In this document: positions 23,984 to 30,496 of the stretch, piece after piece
Layout: each line of letters starts with the position of its first letter
How positions within the stretch are numbered: position 1 is the stretch's first letter
Program-made: the position numbers and the translations under genes
Origin: Sulfurovum sp. UBA7648
GTDB lineage: Bacteria > Campylobacterota > Campylobacteria > Campylobacterales > Sulfurovaceae
Length of the DNA stretch: 33,858 nucleotides
Direction of reading: 5' to 3'
Assembly: GCA_002483605.1 (NCBI GenBank)
Contig: DLIG01000021.1
Span: 5,140-38,997, forward strand
The notes under the pieces: generated by a model
Told to the model about the DNA's origin: nothing
Databases searched by the model: none
The model's input: only the letters and a program-made list of their open reading frames with translations

Positions 23984-25228
23984 TCATGGTGACAATTTTT
24001 CTATTTTATTTAATGCCCACCATCCAATCATGGCAAATACAGTTATCAAAAACGCAGGAGAAAGCGGCTGGGCAGTTACTTTGGTCAGAGCCGTCATAAG
24101 TGCTGGCGTGCTTCCGCCTACAATGCCTGCAGCGCTCCCAAGTATCACGGCAGTAAAAGAAGCTCTATAGTTATGAACAGAGATAGCACTAACCGTAGCA
24201 GCAAATACCGGAGCTTGAAAAGCGCATAAAAGTACAGTCATAATAGATACAGATATCAATGTATAGTAAATATTTTGCAAGCCCATCAGCATAAAGATCG
24301 GTATGATAGATATAGTTATAATGATGGCGCTTAAGCGCATTAGGTGCAAAGAGCCGATGCGGTCAGCGACAATCGCCATGATAGGTATGAATATAACACC
24401 CAAAGCTATAGAATATGTATTAATAGATGATGAGGCGGTTTTATCTAAACCGCCGTAAGTTTGCAGCCACACAGGCATATATATAAACAGAGTATAATAC
24501 AGTATCCAAATAGCAGATGCGAGAGCTAAAAATAGCCAAAATTCGCGTCTGTGATGCTTTATGATCTTGAGTATAGGTATCTCTTTGGTCTTTGGGGCTT
24601 CATAATTATCGGTTAAATGGCGACGCAGATACACCCCAAACAGTGCAAGCACCATACTGCCCCAAAACGGAATTCGCCAGCCCCACCCCAACATACTCTC
24701 TTCGCCAAGATAACCCAGCAATATACCGCAAAAACCTGCACCGATCGCCATACCCAGCTTTGCACCCAATGAAACAAAAGACCCATAGAGATTTTGATGA
24801 TTTTGCGGAGATTCTTCTACTAGATATACTATAGAGCTTGCATATTCTCCTCCTACAGAGAAGCCTTGTATCATTCTAAGCCCCACCAATATTACGGGTG
24901 CGGCGATGCCTATCTGGGCATAGGTGGGTAAAAATCCTATGAGAAAAGTAGGCAATGCCATCATTACAAGAGAGCCGATAAGTGCGTGTTTACGGCCTAT
25001 CCGGTCCCCTATATGGCCAAAAAATATAGCCCCTATGGGGCGCATTACCATGCCTGCAGCAAATGCCCCAAAAGAACCTAGGAGCGATAAAAACGGATCA
25101 TTTGACGGAAAGAAAAGCTGCCCCATGATGACTGCTAAAAACCCTATGAGAGCAAAATCATAATACTCTATGACATTACCGATTATTCCTGCAGCTATTA
25201 TGCGCCATTTGGCAAGATGGATATGCAT
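23984..25228 (-). CDS. MFS transporter, metabolite:H+ symporter (MHS) family
   Basis: An inner-membrane 12-helix proton symporter of the ProP/citrate/dicarboxylate group. Diagnostic stretches are GNVIEYYDFALIGFLA in helix 1, the loop motif GHIGDRIGRKHAL, RMIQGFSVGGEYASS, then EESPQN and GWGWRIPFWGS. I chose the ATG at 25228 (414 residues), which has AAGGA about 10 bases upstream; an ATG at 25255 overlaps the iron-sulfur subunit gene. It is the last gene of the hydroxyacid dehydrogenase-flavoprotein-Fe-S operon, which suggests uptake or exchange of a small carboxylate. The substrate is not determinable from sequence. Confidence 0.9.
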   Translation of the reverse strand: MHIHLAKWRIIAAGIIGNVIEYYDFALIGFLAVIMGQLFFPSNDPFLSLLGSFGAFAAGMVMRPIGAIFFGHIGDRIGRKHALIGSLVMMALPTFLIGFLPTYAQIGIAAPVILVGLRMIQGFSVGGEYASSIVYLVEESPQNHQNLYGSFVSLGAKLGMAIGAGFCGILLGYLGEESMLGWGWRIPFWGSMVLALFGVYLRRHLTDNYEAPKTKEIPILKIIKHHRREFWLFLALASAIWILYYTLFIYMPVWLQTYGGLDKTASSSINTYSIALGVIFIPIMAIVADRIGSLHLMRLSAIIITISIIPIFMLMGLQNIYYTLISVSIMTVLLCAFQAPVFAATVSAISVHNYRASFTAVILGSAAGIVGGSTPALMTALTKVTAQPLSPAFLITVFAMIGWWALNKIEKLSP

Positions 25229-25232
25229 AGGT

Positions 25233-25925
25233 TTAAAATCCTTGCGTAAAATCAAGCCCGAAACTCATATTTGCAAAATTAGGGTCACAGTATCCGGCTT
25301 GAACACTGCGGCTTCGCAGATTCATAATATCCATCTTTGGATCTATCCCTTGTGGGCAGGCAAGCGTGCATTCTCCGCAAAGAGTGCAATCCCATACACC
25401 ATTTTGCTGGATGAGGTCTATCGTTTCTCTATTATCGCCTTGGATTGAATATCTATATGCCTTTGTGAGGGTGAATGGCCCCAAAAAGTTTTCATTGACC
25501 GCCATAACAGGACATGATGCAAAACAGCTGTCACACAGTATGCAGCTGCTCTGAACTTCTACTTTGTTAGCATTTTCTTTTTTGGCATCACTTTGCAGCC
25601 ACGTTTTTGCGGTTATCAAAGTGGATTGCACCCCCGATTTGTCCACTATGAGATCTCTTTTGACCTCATGGTAATTAAGCGGCTCTATATGATCACCGTC
25701 TTTTGGCTTGTAACTGCAAGCCAGCACAGCTTTGCCATTTACCATTACGCTGCAGCTGCCGCATACTCCTGAGCGGCAAACACCGTTAAATGATAGAGTT
25801 GGGTCTAGTGTGGTTTTGATCTTTATAAAATTTTCAAGCAGCGTAAGCCCTTCGAAGATAGGATAATTCATATCTATGCTTTGAGGTTCTTTTCTTTTAT
25901 CAAACCGTTTAATTGTTATCTTCAT
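25233..25925 (-). CDS. frdB: Fumarate reductase/succinate dehydrogenase iron-sulfur subunit
   Basis: The 230-residue electron-transfer subunit partners the flavoprotein encoded just upstream. The N-terminal plant-ferredoxin-like [2Fe-2S] site uses Cys50, 55, 58 and 70 (GVCRSGVCGSC...LAC). The C-terminal part has Cys128, 131, 134 and 138 (CILCDSCFASCP) and Cys180, 183, 186 and 190 (CTLCGECTLACP). Classical SdhB/FrdB have a non-Cys residue at the position of Cys183, giving a [3Fe-4S] centre; here the set is complete, so a second [4Fe-4S] is likely. Overlap with the flavoprotein gene is 4 bases. No membrane-anchor gene follows. Confidence 0.9.
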   Translation of the reverse strand: MKITIKRFDKRKEPQSIDMNYPIFEGLTLLENFIKIKTTLDPTLSFNGVCRSGVCGSCSVMVNGKAVLACSYKPKDGDHIEPLNYHEVKRDLIVDKSGVQSTLITAKTWLQSDAKKENANKVEVQSSCILCDSCFASCPVMAVNENFLGPFTLTKAYRYSIQGDNRETIDLIQQNGVWDCTLCGECTLACPQGIDPKMDIMNLRSRSVQAGYCDPNFANMSFGLDFTQGF

Positions 25926-27523
25926 CTGATATCCTTAAATTCTGCACAAAGCACGCCGTCTTCTTTCCAAAAGATGCTGTGAGCTTTAAATGTATCATTG
26001 GTTTGTTGGAAATCTTCTCTATAGTGAGCGCCTCTGCTCTCATTTCTATGCAATGCGCCAACTAGCAGCATCTCTGCAACTTCAAGAGTATTGCCAAACT
26101 CTATGAAGTCTATCAAATTAGTATTAAGTTCTTTGCTTTTATCGCTTATGCCCATAAATGTAAATTCTCGCTGCATCTGCCGTAGAGCAGCGAGAACTCC
26201 TTTAAGCCCGGTATCATTTCTGCTCACTCCGGCATTGTGGTACAAGATTTTGCCCAAAAATTCCCGTTTTTCATAAAAGTTTATCTGGTTTGTAAAGTTG
26301 TTATATACAGCATTTATGAAGGCTTTATCTTTGGCTAATTGGCTATTTTCTTTGAGCCGGTTTTGTGATTCATAATTTACTGCATTTTCTCCTGCTATAA
26401 GCCCCATGGAGATTATCTCTAAAAGAGAATTGCCTCCCAGGCGGTTTGCTCCGTGAATGTGGGCATTGGAGCATTCTCCGACTGCAAAACAGCCTTTTAA
26501 GCCTTTGGCTTGCAGTTTGTGGTCCACTTCGATCCCGCCCATGGTATAGTGGGCGACACTTTTGATGGGTATCAGGTCGTTTGTCATATCTATATTTTCA
26601 TATATTTTACAAAGTTTGAGTTCTTGCGGAAGCAAATGAGAGAGCTTTTCGCTTCCTAGGTGTCTGACATCCAAAAAGACTTCTTTGTTTTGGTTTAATT
26701 CATTTGAGATAGCCCTGCTGACTATATCCCTAGGGGCCAATTCGTCGACAAATCTAACCCCGTCGCTGTTTACAAGGTATCCGCCTTCGCCGCGCGCTGC
26801 TTCACTGATCAAAATCGAGGATTTTTTAAGTGCTGTCGGGTGAAATTGTACGAATTCAAGGTCGCTTGCCATGCCGCCTGCTCTAACTACTGCTGCTATA
26901 CCATCGCCGCTGCTTCCAAACCCGTTTGTTGTAAACCCATGATAAACTCCGCTATATCCGCCGGTGGCCATTATTACGCTTTTGGCTCTGATCTCCTCTA
27001 TACTTCCTGAGCCGATATCTAAAAAAGTAGCCCCGCTAACTTCTTTGGTCTCTTCATCTATTATGAGATTGAGCAGATAATGGTTTGTTTGAAATTTGAT
27101 ATCGTTTTTGAGGCATTCATCATACAGAGTTTGAAGTATTTTTAAGCCGGTGTAATCCTCGGCATAATATGTTCTTTTGTTGGTTGAGCCGCCCATAAAC
27201 CTGGTTTCAAGCTCATTGTTTTCATCCAGTGAAAACGGAACACCTTTTGAAATAAGCCAATCAAGTGCATTTTGTGAGCTTTTGCACATCTGCTCTATCA
27301 TAGTTTTTGATCCAAGGCCATAGGATGAGCGCAATGTATCATCTGTATGTATTGCGATATCATCGCCAAAAGAGGCATTAAAACCCCCTTGTGCCATACA
27401 AGTATTTGCATTTGTCGGGAGTGTTTTGGTGGCAACTATGACATCAGCCCCAAGTTCTTTGGCTTTTAATGCCGCACTGAGCCCGGCACCTCCGCTGCCT
27501 ATGACGAGTACATCCGTGGTCAA
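25922..27523 (-). CDS. frdA: Fumarate reductase/succinate dehydrogenase flavoprotein subunit, without the covalent-FAD histidine
   Basis: A 533-residue FAD enzyme of the SdhA/FrdA/NadB superfamily. The Rossmann motif is VIGSGGAGLSAAL. Active-site residues are kept: His228 (VQFHPTAL), RGEGG at 244-248, Arg265 (APRD), His325 (HYTMGGI) and Arg361 (HGANRLGGNSLLE). The residue equivalent to the His carrying 8-alpha-linked FAD is Asn40 (NANTCMAQGG), so FAD should be non-covalent. There is no TAT or other signal peptide, so it is cytoplasmic. L-aspartate oxidase was considered, but the partner Fe-S gene and the GANRLGGNSL motif favour fumarate reductase. The electron donor is unclear because no anchor subunit is encoded nearby. 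Confidence 0.88.
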   Translation of the reverse strand: MTTDVLVIGSGGAGLSAALKAKELGADVIVATKTLPTNANTCMAQGGFNASFGDDIAIHTDDTLRSSYGLGSKTMIEQMCKSSQNALDWLISKGVPFSLDENNELETRFMGGSTNKRTYYAEDYTGLKILQTLYDECLKNDIKFQTNHYLLNLIIDEETKEVSGATFLDIGSGSIEEIRAKSVIMATGGYSGVYHGFTTNGFGSSGDGIAAVVRAGGMASDLEFVQFHPTALKKSSILISEAARGEGGYLVNSDGVRFVDELAPRDIVSRAISNELNQNKEVFLDVRHLGSEKLSHLLPQELKLCKIYENIDMTNDLIPIKSVAHYTMGGIEVDHKLQAKGLKGCFAVGECSNAHIHGANRLGGNSLLEIISMGLIAGENAVNYESQNRLKENSQLAKDKAFINAVYNNFTNQINFYEKREFLGKILYHNAGVSRNDTGLKGVLAALRQMQREFTFMGISDKSKELNTNLIDFIEFGNTLEVAEMLLVGALHRNESRGAHYREDFQQTNDTFKAHSIFWKEDGVLCAEFKDIR

Positions 27524-27524
27524 T

Positions 27525-28460
27525 CTATCTCCTTTGTAAAAATTCCTCTATATTTCTCACTATACCTTCCACTAACTTAACCCTGGCTTCACGGCTCGCC
27601 CATGCGATGTGCGGAGTGATGAGGAGCCTGTTTTTGTTCTTTACGCACAAAAGCGGATTGTCAGGCTCAATAGGCTCAATCTTTGTCACATCAAGCCCCG
27701 CAAGTATATTTTGAGAATCAATAGCAATCGCCAGATCACCTTCATTGACTATGCCGCCGCGCCCGAGATTGAGCAGCAATGCACCGTCTTTCAAGAGCGG
27801 CAGATTCGAGCCGTTTATAAGATTTGCCGTAGTTTCATTAAGCGGAGAATGAATAGATATTATGTCACAATTGCTAAGTAATTCGTTTAATTCCGAGTGA
27901 GGATAATCACTGCTGTGTTTTGTACCGCTTGTAGAATAATATGAGACATCAGCCTCGAATGCCGAGGCTATCTTTGCGACCTCTTTTCCTATGGAGCCAA
28001 GCCCTATTATCCCCCATTTTTTGCCTTTTATTTCGCTAAATGAGTAGGTAAGGTCTGTAAAGAGATTTGAAGCGCTCCATTTTTTGCTTTTAACCGCATC
28101 ATCATAATAATTCAATTGTTCAAGCAGGTAAAAGGCAAGTGCGAAAGTATGCTGAACAACACTCGTCGTAGAATACCCGCTTACGTTTTTTACTTCAATT
28201 CCAAATTCTTTGGCTGCAACAAGATCGATATTATTCATTCCTGTAGCTGCTACACAGATGAGCTTTAGATTTTCACATTGAGTCATGATGTTTTTATCTA
28301 TTACTACTTTATTCGTGATGATGATATCAGCATCTTTTATTCTATCAAGTGTTTGGTTTTTGTTTGTAGTTTCAAAGATTGTTAGTGTGCCAAAAGTTTT
28401 GATAGGTTGGATATCTATATCTACACCTAAGGTTTTGGCGTCCAAAAGTACTATTTTCAT
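27525..28460 (-). CDS. D-2-hydroxyacid dehydrogenase (glycerate/hydroxypyruvate reductase-like)
   Basis: A 311-residue NAD(P)-dependent dehydrogenase that interconverts a 2-keto acid and a D-2-hydroxy acid. The dinucleotide fold has GLGSIG (153-158). The catalytic triad is Arg234 (NLGRGGIVNE), Glu262 (IEPIEP) and His284 (TPHIAW). The position after strand 2, where NAD-specific members carry Asp, lies in a Ser/Thr-rich YYSTSG stretch, so NADPH use is possible. Closest in character to hydroxypyruvate/glycerate reductases of Campylobacterota. It is the first gene of the operon with frdAB and the MHS transporter, one base from the flavoprotein start. Confidence 0.9.
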   Translation of the reverse strand: MKIVLLDAKTLGVDIDIQPIKTFGTLTIFETTNKNQTLDRIKDADIIITNKVVIDKNIMTQCENLKLICVAATGMNNIDLVAAKEFGIEVKNVSGYSTTSVVQHTFALAFYLLEQLNYYDDAVKSKKWSASNLFTDLTYSFSEIKGKKWGIIGLGSIGKEVAKIASAFEADVSYYSTSGTKHSSDYPHSELNELLSNCDIISIHSPLNETTANLINGSNLPLLKDGALLLNLGRGGIVNEGDLAIAIDSQNILAGLDVTKIEPIEPDNPLLCVKNKNRLLITPHIAWASREARVKLVEGIVRNIEEFLQRR

Positions 28461-28484
28461 AATCTCTTCTTTGGGGATACTTCA

Positions 28485-28599
28485 TACTTTTCTTTTTATA
28501 AAGAAAAGTACCAAAAGAAAATCGTCATTTTCGCGAATCGCACGCCTTTTGTTATGCACTACTGCACAAAAGGCGGCTTTCAAGGAGCGCTCAAATGAC
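28485..28599 (+). repeat. Structured two-hairpin element, copy B
   Basis: Hairpin I is TACTTTTCTT (28485-28494), loop TTTATA, AAGAAAAGTA (28501-28510). An outer helix GTCATTT (28524-28530) pairs with AAATGAC (28593-28599). Hairpin II is CGCCTTTTGT (28543-28552), loop TATGCACTACTGC, ACAAAAGGCG (28566-28575). Both loops are identical to those of copy A while the stems differ. It lies 25 bases upstream of the hydroxyacid dehydrogenase start. Confidence 0.8.
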
Positions 28600-28613
28600 A
28601 AATTTATATTTTC

Positions 28614-28667
28614 GTCATGCCGTACTTGATACGGCATCCATGGATTCCAAATCAAGTTTGGAATGAC
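28614..28667 (+). repeat. GTCAT palindromic repeat, copy d
   Basis: GTCAT...ATGAC ends enclose ATGCCGT/ACGGCAT and ATTCCAAA/TTTGGAAT hairpins, giving a clean two-armed structure. It lies directly after structured element B and 12 bases past the purT stop. It may serve as the purT transcript end. Confidence 0.75.
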
Positions 28668-28679
28668 ATTGTTTATTTT

Positions 28680-29843
28680 TTATCTATCCTTCATTTCTCC
28701 AACGATTGCCAAAGCCTTTTCTTTTGCACTTTCTACTTCATCAAGTACAAGAGCCACTGCCATTCTGCGCCCCTTGTGAGATTCCGGTTTGCCAAAAACT
28801 CTCACAAAACTATTGGCAGTAAATGCACTGTTTGGCACTTCTACGATAGGATCATGACTTTCATTTGCAGCTTTATATGCTGCACTCGCTCCTGCTCCGT
28901 AAAATGTAAAATCAAGCGGAAGTCCTAGAACGGCTCTGACATGTAGGGCAAATTCACTTTGGCTTTGAGTGATAAGCGTAACCATTCCTGTATCGTGCGG
29001 ACGAGGAGATAGTTCTGAGAAATATACCTCTTCGCCTTTTACAAAAAATTCTACGCCGAATATCCCTCTGCCTCCTAGTCCGTCAGTAACAGCTTTGGCA
29101 ATGTCTTGAGCTTTTTTTAGAGACTCGCTGCTCATTGCCTTTGGTTGCCATGATAATATATAATCCCCGTCTTTTTGAACATGGCCGATCGGTTCACAAA
29201 ATACCGTTCCTGTCTCATTTCTGGCTGTCAAAAGTGTGATCTCATAATCAAACGGTATAAATTCTTCTACTATAAGCTCGCTCGCATCACCTCTGGCTTC
29301 TTTGGCTATCTCCCAAGAACGCTCTATATCATCTGCGCTTCTAGCGATACTTTGGCCATGCCCTGAGCTGCTCATAACAGGCTTGATAACGCAAGGGAAT
29401 CCGAGCCTTTGTCCGGCTTCTTTTAACCCTTCCAGGGTTGTTACAAATTCATATTCGCTGGTTTTTAGCCCTAGATCTTCTGCTGCAAATTTTCTTATAT
29501 TTTTGCGGTTCATGGTTTTATTGACAGCTTCTGCATTTGGGATGACATGGAAGCCGCGTTTTTCTGCTTCAAAAAGAGCTGCTATGCTGATAGCTTCAAC
29601 TTCAGGCAATATATATGTAGGTTTTTCTTTTTCTATAAGCGCAAGCACAGCATCTTTGTCTTGCATATTGATAGCATAGCTTCTGTTTGCAACAAGATGT
29701 GCAGGAGCATTTTCATACTTATCTACTGCTACTACTTCAAGCCCGAGCCTCTGAGCTTCGATAGCAACTTCTTTGCCAAGCTCTCCGGAACCTAAAAGCA
29801 TGATTTTAATCGAGTTTTGTTGTAATGGTGCAGAAAATTGCAT
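28680..29843 (-). CDS. purT: Formate-dependent phosphoribosylglycinamide formyltransferase 2
   Basis: An ATP-grasp enzyme that formylates GAR using formate and ATP, the folate-independent route for step 3 of purine synthesis. 387 residues, the normal length. Visible: IMLLGSGELGKEVAIEAQRL, PEVEAISIAALFEAEKRG, NRKNIRKFAAEDLGLKTS, the ATP-grasp loop KPVMSSSGHGQS, EEFIPFDYEITLLT, GVEFFVKGEEVYFSELSPR (metal-binding Glu) and HDTGMVTL. AAGGA precedes the ATG. A PurN gene of the alternative, folate-dependent route lies 2.4 kb away. Confidence 0.97.
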   Translation of the reverse strand: MQFSAPLQQNSIKIMLLGSGELGKEVAIEAQRLGLEVVAVDKYENAPAHLVANRSYAINMQDKDAVLALIEKEKPTYILPEVEAISIAALFEAEKRGFHVIPNAEAVNKTMNRKNIRKFAAEDLGLKTSEYEFVTTLEGLKEAGQRLGFPCVIKPVMSSSGHGQSIARSADDIERSWEIAKEARGDASELIVEEFIPFDYEITLLTARNETGTVFCEPIGHVQKDGDYILSWQPKAMSSESLKKAQDIAKAVTDGLGGRGIFGVEFFVKGEEVYFSELSPRPHDTGMVTLITQSQSEFALHVRAVLGLPLDFTFYGAGASAAYKAANESHDPIVEVPNSAFTANSFVRVFGKPESHKGRRMAVALVLDEVESAKEKALAIVGEMKDR

Positions 29844-29929
29844 AGGAGTATCCTTAGGTATTATATATATAAGATTGTATCAAAAAGTTGATGAAAAGTA
29901 GAAATAGTTAGATATGTCTATTATGAAGA

Positions 29930-29995
29930 GCACCTAAGTGCGAGAGCCCACTGCTGAAGTGAACATAGCGTTAGCGTAGGCAAGATGGGCTTTGC
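29930..29995 (-). repeat. Multi-hairpin repeat, left copy flanking rpsU
   Basis: Read on the minus strand it aligns over ~65 bases with the plus-strand copy at 30274-30338, sharing GCAAAGCCCA, CTACGCTAACGCTA, TCAGC and CGCACT. It forms successive small hairpins, including CACT-TCAGC-AGTG and GCAC-TTAG-GTGC. It lies just downstream of rpsU. Confidence 0.7.
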
Positions 29996-30020
29996 CCATT
30001 TGCCGTACCATGATGATAGA

Positions 30021-30233
30021 TTAGAGTCTTGACTCGTATCTTCTAAGCATGTAGATTTTTTTAAGAATTTTCTTGCGAGTAGCAATTTTTTCTTTTTTGC
30101 GTTTTTCAGTTTCTGTCTCGTGGTACTGTCTAGCTCTCGCTTCTGTTACGATAAGGTTTCTGTCGCATTGTCTTTTGAATTTGCGGTAAGCATCATCAAA
30201 AGAATCTCTTGAATTAACAATAATTCCTGGCAT
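30021..30233 (-). CDS. rpsU: 30S ribosomal protein S21
   Basis: A 70-residue, very basic small-subunit protein next to the anti-Shine-Dalgarno region of the ribosome. The sequence PGIIVNSRDSFDDAYRKFKR, NLIVTEARARQYHETET and the Lys/Arg-rich tail are typical. The ATG at 30233 is chosen because GGGGGTGAT lies just upstream and MPGI is the family N-terminus; an upstream start at 30284 would add 17 atypical residues. Inverted copies of a hairpin repeat lie on both sides. Confidence 0.95.
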   Translation of the reverse strand: MPGIIVNSRDSFDDAYRKFKRQCDRNLIVTEARARQYHETETEKRKKEKIATRKKILKKIYMLRRYESRL

Positions 30234-30273
30234 AAAAATCACCCCCTTCCTGTTTAATATGGACGCTACTTGA

Positions 30274-30338
30274 GCAAAGCCCAAGTTAGCTACGCTAACG
30301 CTAAGTTTTCCTCAGCGGAAAGCTCATCGCACTAGTGC
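30274..30338 (+). repeat. Multi-hairpin repeat, right copy flanking rpsU
   Basis: Inverted partner of the 29930-29995 copy. Hairpins seen: TTAGC-TAC-GCTAA, TTTCC-TCAGC-GGAAA, and the 14-bp palindrome TCGCACTAGTGCGA at 30327-30340. The TCAGC loop is kept while the stem differs from the left copy. It falls in the rpsU upstream region. Confidence 0.7.
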
Positions 30339-30461
30339 GATTAATTGTTTTCTTGCATCAAAGCTTCTCGTGCAATTCATCTCACTAAAGCTTCGGCTTT
30401 TGCGTTTTAATTTTTGGATTATACCTAAAAAAGTTTAGAGTTAGTTGACACGTATTTTTGA

Positions 30462-30467
30462 TATAAT
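30462..30467 (+). promoter_or_regulatory. Probable -10 box of nnr
   Basis: TATAAT preceded by TTTTTGA, 35 bases before the nnr ATG. An upstream TTGACA is only 11 bases away, too close to be its -35. Confidence 0.5.
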
Positions 30468-30496
30468 GGCTTGAAGAATATCACCAAAGGCGATCC

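Noticed and set aside
25922..27523. L-aspartate oxidase (NadB) instead of a fumarate reductase flavoprotein
   Set aside because: The missing FAD-linking histidine fits NadB, but the overlapping Fe-S subunit gene and the HGANRLGGNSLLE motif fit SdhA/FrdA; no quinolinate synthase or other NAD gene is nearby.
28285..28629. Plus-strand open frame overlapping the hydroxyacid dehydrogenase and element B
   Set aside because: It is antisense to a well-conserved gene and continues into a structured repeat; no plausible protein.
29930..30338. CRISPR-like array around rpsU and the repeat-rich gaps
   Set aside because: Repeats are few, inverted, imperfect and without regular spacers; no cas gene is present.
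30446..30467. TTGACA and TATAAT as a consensus sigma-70 promoter for nnr
   Set aside because: The spacing is only 11 bases; only the -10 box was kept.
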